This document shows, piece by piece, positions 32,820 to 34,344 of a DNA stretch of 34,344 nucleotides. The notes beneath the pieces are model-generated. The model saw only the letters and a list, made by a program, of their open reading frames with translations, had not been told where the DNA came from and ran no database searches. The stretch lies in assembly GCA_027002825.1 (NCBI GenBank), contig JALWZG010000110.1, positions 1 through 34,344 of the forward strand, given 5' to 3'. The position numbers and the translations under genes were made by a program. Source of the DNA: Caldifarciminota bacterium (GTDB lineage Bacteria; Hydrothermota; Hydrothermia; LBFQ01). Positions within the stretch are counted from its first letter, which is position 1, and the number at the start of each line of letters is the position of its first letter.

Positions 32820-33854
32820 ATGGCCACAAAAAAGGTCCTTGACATACTCAGGAGTATAACCTTTAACGGCAAGGATATAGTGAGCGGCGGTTTGCTCGGA
32901 AGCCTCTCCGTTGAGGGAAACAGGGCCGAGATAGTCCTCCTGATCCCGGAGGGGCAGGAGGGGTCGGTGGAGGAGCTGAAGGGGAGTATAAGGGAGGCCC
33001 TGAAAAAGGAGGGGTTTTGGGCCGAGATCACACACAGGGTTAAGAGGAAAGACCGTCCCTTCGTGAACGTAGGGGCTGTGGTGAGCCTTAAGAGGAGGAT
33101 CCCCGGAGTTAAGAGCGTCATAGCAGTGGGGAGTGGGAAGGGAGGGGTTGGGAAGTCCACGGTCGCCGTAAACCTGGCCTCTGCTCTGAAGAGGCTGGGG
33201 TACAGGGTGGGGCTTTTTGATGCCGACGTTTACGGGCCGTCCGTCTCCGTCCTCCTTTCGCTTGAAGGTGAGAAGGTCTTCGTCTCCCCCCAGAAGAAGT
33301 TCATACCTGTGGAGAAGTTCGGAATAAAGGTGATGACCTTCGGGGTCCTGGTGAAGGAGGACACCCCCATACTCTGGAGGGGGGCCATGCTCCACAAGGC
33401 CTATGAGGACCTTTTGATGAACAGCGAGTGGGGAGATCTGGACTTTCTCGTGGTGGACCTGCCACCCGGAACGGGGGATTCCCACATATCCATCGCCCAG
33501 AGCTATTCGCTGGACGCGGCCGTCGTGGTGACCACACCTCAGGTGGTGGCCGTTGCCGACGTGCTCAGGGCGATAAAGGGTTTTAACAAGTTGGAGGTGA
33601 AGGTGGTGGGTATAGTTGAGAACATGGCCTACTTTCCGTGTCCGGAAACCGGAAAGAGGTACCACATATTCGGACGTGGCGGGGCGGAGCGTCTCTCCGA
33701 GATCACGGGAATACCCGTAATAGCACGGATACCCATAGACGAGTACATCTCCGCGAGCGGGGACGCCGGTGTTCCCGTCGTTGAGGCCCATCCCGATTCA
33801 CCGAGCGCCAAGGCCTTTTTGGACCTAGCCAAAAGGCTTTCCGACGGAGCATGA
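32820..33854 (+). CDS. apbC: Mrp/ApbC/NBP35-family iron-sulfur carrier ATPase
   Basis: A 344-residue P-loop protein. It has an N-terminal DUF59/MIP18-like domain (about 1-85), then the Mrp ATPase with the deviant Walker A GKGGVGKST (about 105-113), DADVYGPSVS, VVDLPPGTGDSHISIAQ and NMAYFPCP. Family members assemble or carry Fe-S clusters. The usual CxxC that binds a bridging cluster is C274-P-E-T277 here, so the second Cys is missing while the surrounding IFGRGGAERL is intact. It may therefore bind clusters differently or act mainly as a nucleotide-dependent regulator. The start is set by the -10 box; the stop overlaps the dapB start by 4 bases. Confidence 0.93.
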   Translation: MATKKVLDILRSITFNGKDIVSGGLLGSLSVEGNRAEIVLLIPEGQEGSVEELKGSIREALKKEGFWAEITHRVKRKDRPFVNVGAVVSLKRRIPGVKSVIAVGSGKGGVGKSTVAVNLASALKRLGYRVGLFDADVYGPSVSVLLSLEGEKVFVSPQKKFIPVEKFGIKVMTFGVLVKEDTPILWRGAMLHKAYEDLLMNSEWGDLDFLVVDLPPGTGDSHISIAQSYSLDAAVVVTTPQVVAVADVLRAIKGFNKLEVKVVGIVENMAYFPCPETGKRYHIFGRGGAERLSEITGIPVIARIPIDEYISASGDAGVPVVEAHPDSPSAKAFLDLAKRLSDGA

Positions 33855-34344
33855 ACAGACCCAGGGTCGCCCTCGTGGGTTTCGGTAGGATGGGTAGGGA
33901 GGTGTACGGCGTTTTGAAGGAGAGGGGTTATACGGTGGTGGGTGTGGTGGAGAGGGGTGGAAGTCTAAAACCCATAGACGGGGCGGACGTGGTGGTGGAG
34001 TTCGCCCTTCCGGAGGCCACCCTTCCCGCCCTTAGGTACGCCGCCCAAAGGGGGAAGAGATACGTTATAGGGACGACGGGCCACACCCCAGAGCAGATGG
34101 AGGAGATCCTGAAGCTGAGCTGGAAGACGGCCGTCCTCAAGTCCTCAAACTTTTCAAGGGGAATAGCCGTTCTGAGGGTTGTGTTGAGGACAGCTCTCCC
34201 CCTGTTGGAGGACTGGGACAAGGAGGTGTTTGAGGTCCATCACAGGTGGAAAAAGGATTCCCCAAGTGGGACCGCTCTGGACCTGGCAAGGCTCATTTCG
34301 GACGACATAACCACAAACCGCTCAGGTCCCAGGAAGAAGGGGGA
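33851..34344 (+). CDS. dapB: 4-hydroxy-tetrahydrodipicolinate reductase (3'-truncated by window edge)
   Basis: The first 164 codons of DapB, which reduces hydroxytetrahydrodipicolinate in the lysine/diaminopimelate pathway. The protein starts MNRPRVALVGFGRMGREV with the N-terminal nucleotide-binding glycine motif. It continues with VIGTTGHTPEQ and SSNFSRGIAVL, and reaches the catalytic signature VHHRWKKDSPSGTALDLA (His-His, Lys). The frame is still open at the last base of the window. The ATG overlaps the apbC stop (ATGA), so it is coupled to apbC. Confidence 0.94.
   Translation, partial: MNRPRVALVGFGRMGREVYGVLKERGYTVVGVVERGGSLKPIDGADVVVEFALPEATLPALRYAAQRGKRYVIGTTGHTPEQMEEILKLSWKTAVLKSSNFSRGIAVLRVVLRTALPLLEDWDKEVFEVHHRWKKDSPSGTALDLARLISDDITTNRSGPRKKG

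Noticed and set aside
32764-32829. N-terminal extension of the C25 protease to 32829.
   Set aside because: It would run through the TTGAAA/TAAAAT promoter and into the apbC start; ATG 32763 begins a signal-like sequence.
32778-33791. Minus-strand open frame of 337 codons opposite apbC.
   Set aside because: apbC has all Mrp motifs; the shadow would also start within dapB-proximal coding sequence without signals.

Overview
The window reads as a compact chromosomal segment from a thermophilic diderm bacterium, probably an FCB-group candidate phylum of the WOR-3/Hydrothermae/Stahlbacteria type. The phylum is inferred, not proven. The pointers are: a V/A-type ATPase B subunit; several proteins with type IX secretion (T9SS) C-terminal sorting tails plus a PorV/PorQ-like protein; an ExbB-ExbD-TonB system, which implies an outer membrane; and heavy use of AGG for Arg and ATA for Ile, common in thermophiles. 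No rRNA, tRNA, CRISPR array, insertion sequence or prophage was seen. No gap between genes exceeds about 90 bases.

Layout. 1-930: end of ruvC, then ruvA. 927-2291 (minus): an nfeD/SPFH membrane pair. 2311-5950: an unrecognised glycine-rich membrane protein, a V-ATPase B subunit apart from its usual partners, and a 6-phosphofructokinase. 5933-7774 (minus): peptidase E, a UbiA/MenA-like prenyltransferase and a DUF167 protein. 7858-22644: one 14.8-kb transcription unit, exbB-exbD-exbD-tonB-half tonB-TonB-dependent receptor-T9SS cargo-PorV/Q-like-T9SS cargo-TPR lipoprotein-T9SS cargo, with a -10 box at its start and a textbook intrinsic terminator at its end. 22721-28106: lytic transglycosylase, RmlD-like reductase, another T9SS cargo, clpP, clpX. 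28103-32763 (minus): a giant gingipain-like C25 protease with a T9SS tail, and tsaE. 32820-34344: an Mrp/ApbC ATPase and the start of dapB.

The most interesting unit is the 14.8-kb operon. It puts a proton-motive-force-driven energiser (ExbB/ExbD/TonB), its outer-membrane receptor, a T9SS shuttle-like barrel protein, a surface lipoprotein and three secreted proteins under one transcript. One of the secreted proteins looks like a metallopeptidase that has lost all its zinc ligands. This suggests a dedicated surface capture and uptake, or surface assembly, machine whose substrate cannot be read from sequence.

Two genome-wide habits show. First, the lead genes of transcription units carry a -10 hexamer (TATAAT or TAAAAT) only 6-12 bases before the start codon, so their mRNAs should be leaderless or nearly so, while most genes inside operons have strong GGAGG Shine-Dalgarno sites. 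Second, all three convergent gene pairs overlap at their stops, leaving no intergenic room for terminators. Several conserved enzymes carry unusual residues: ClpP has Asn at the triad Asp position, phosphofructokinase has Asn103 with Gly104/Lys124, and Mrp/ApbC lacks the second Cys of its CxxC.
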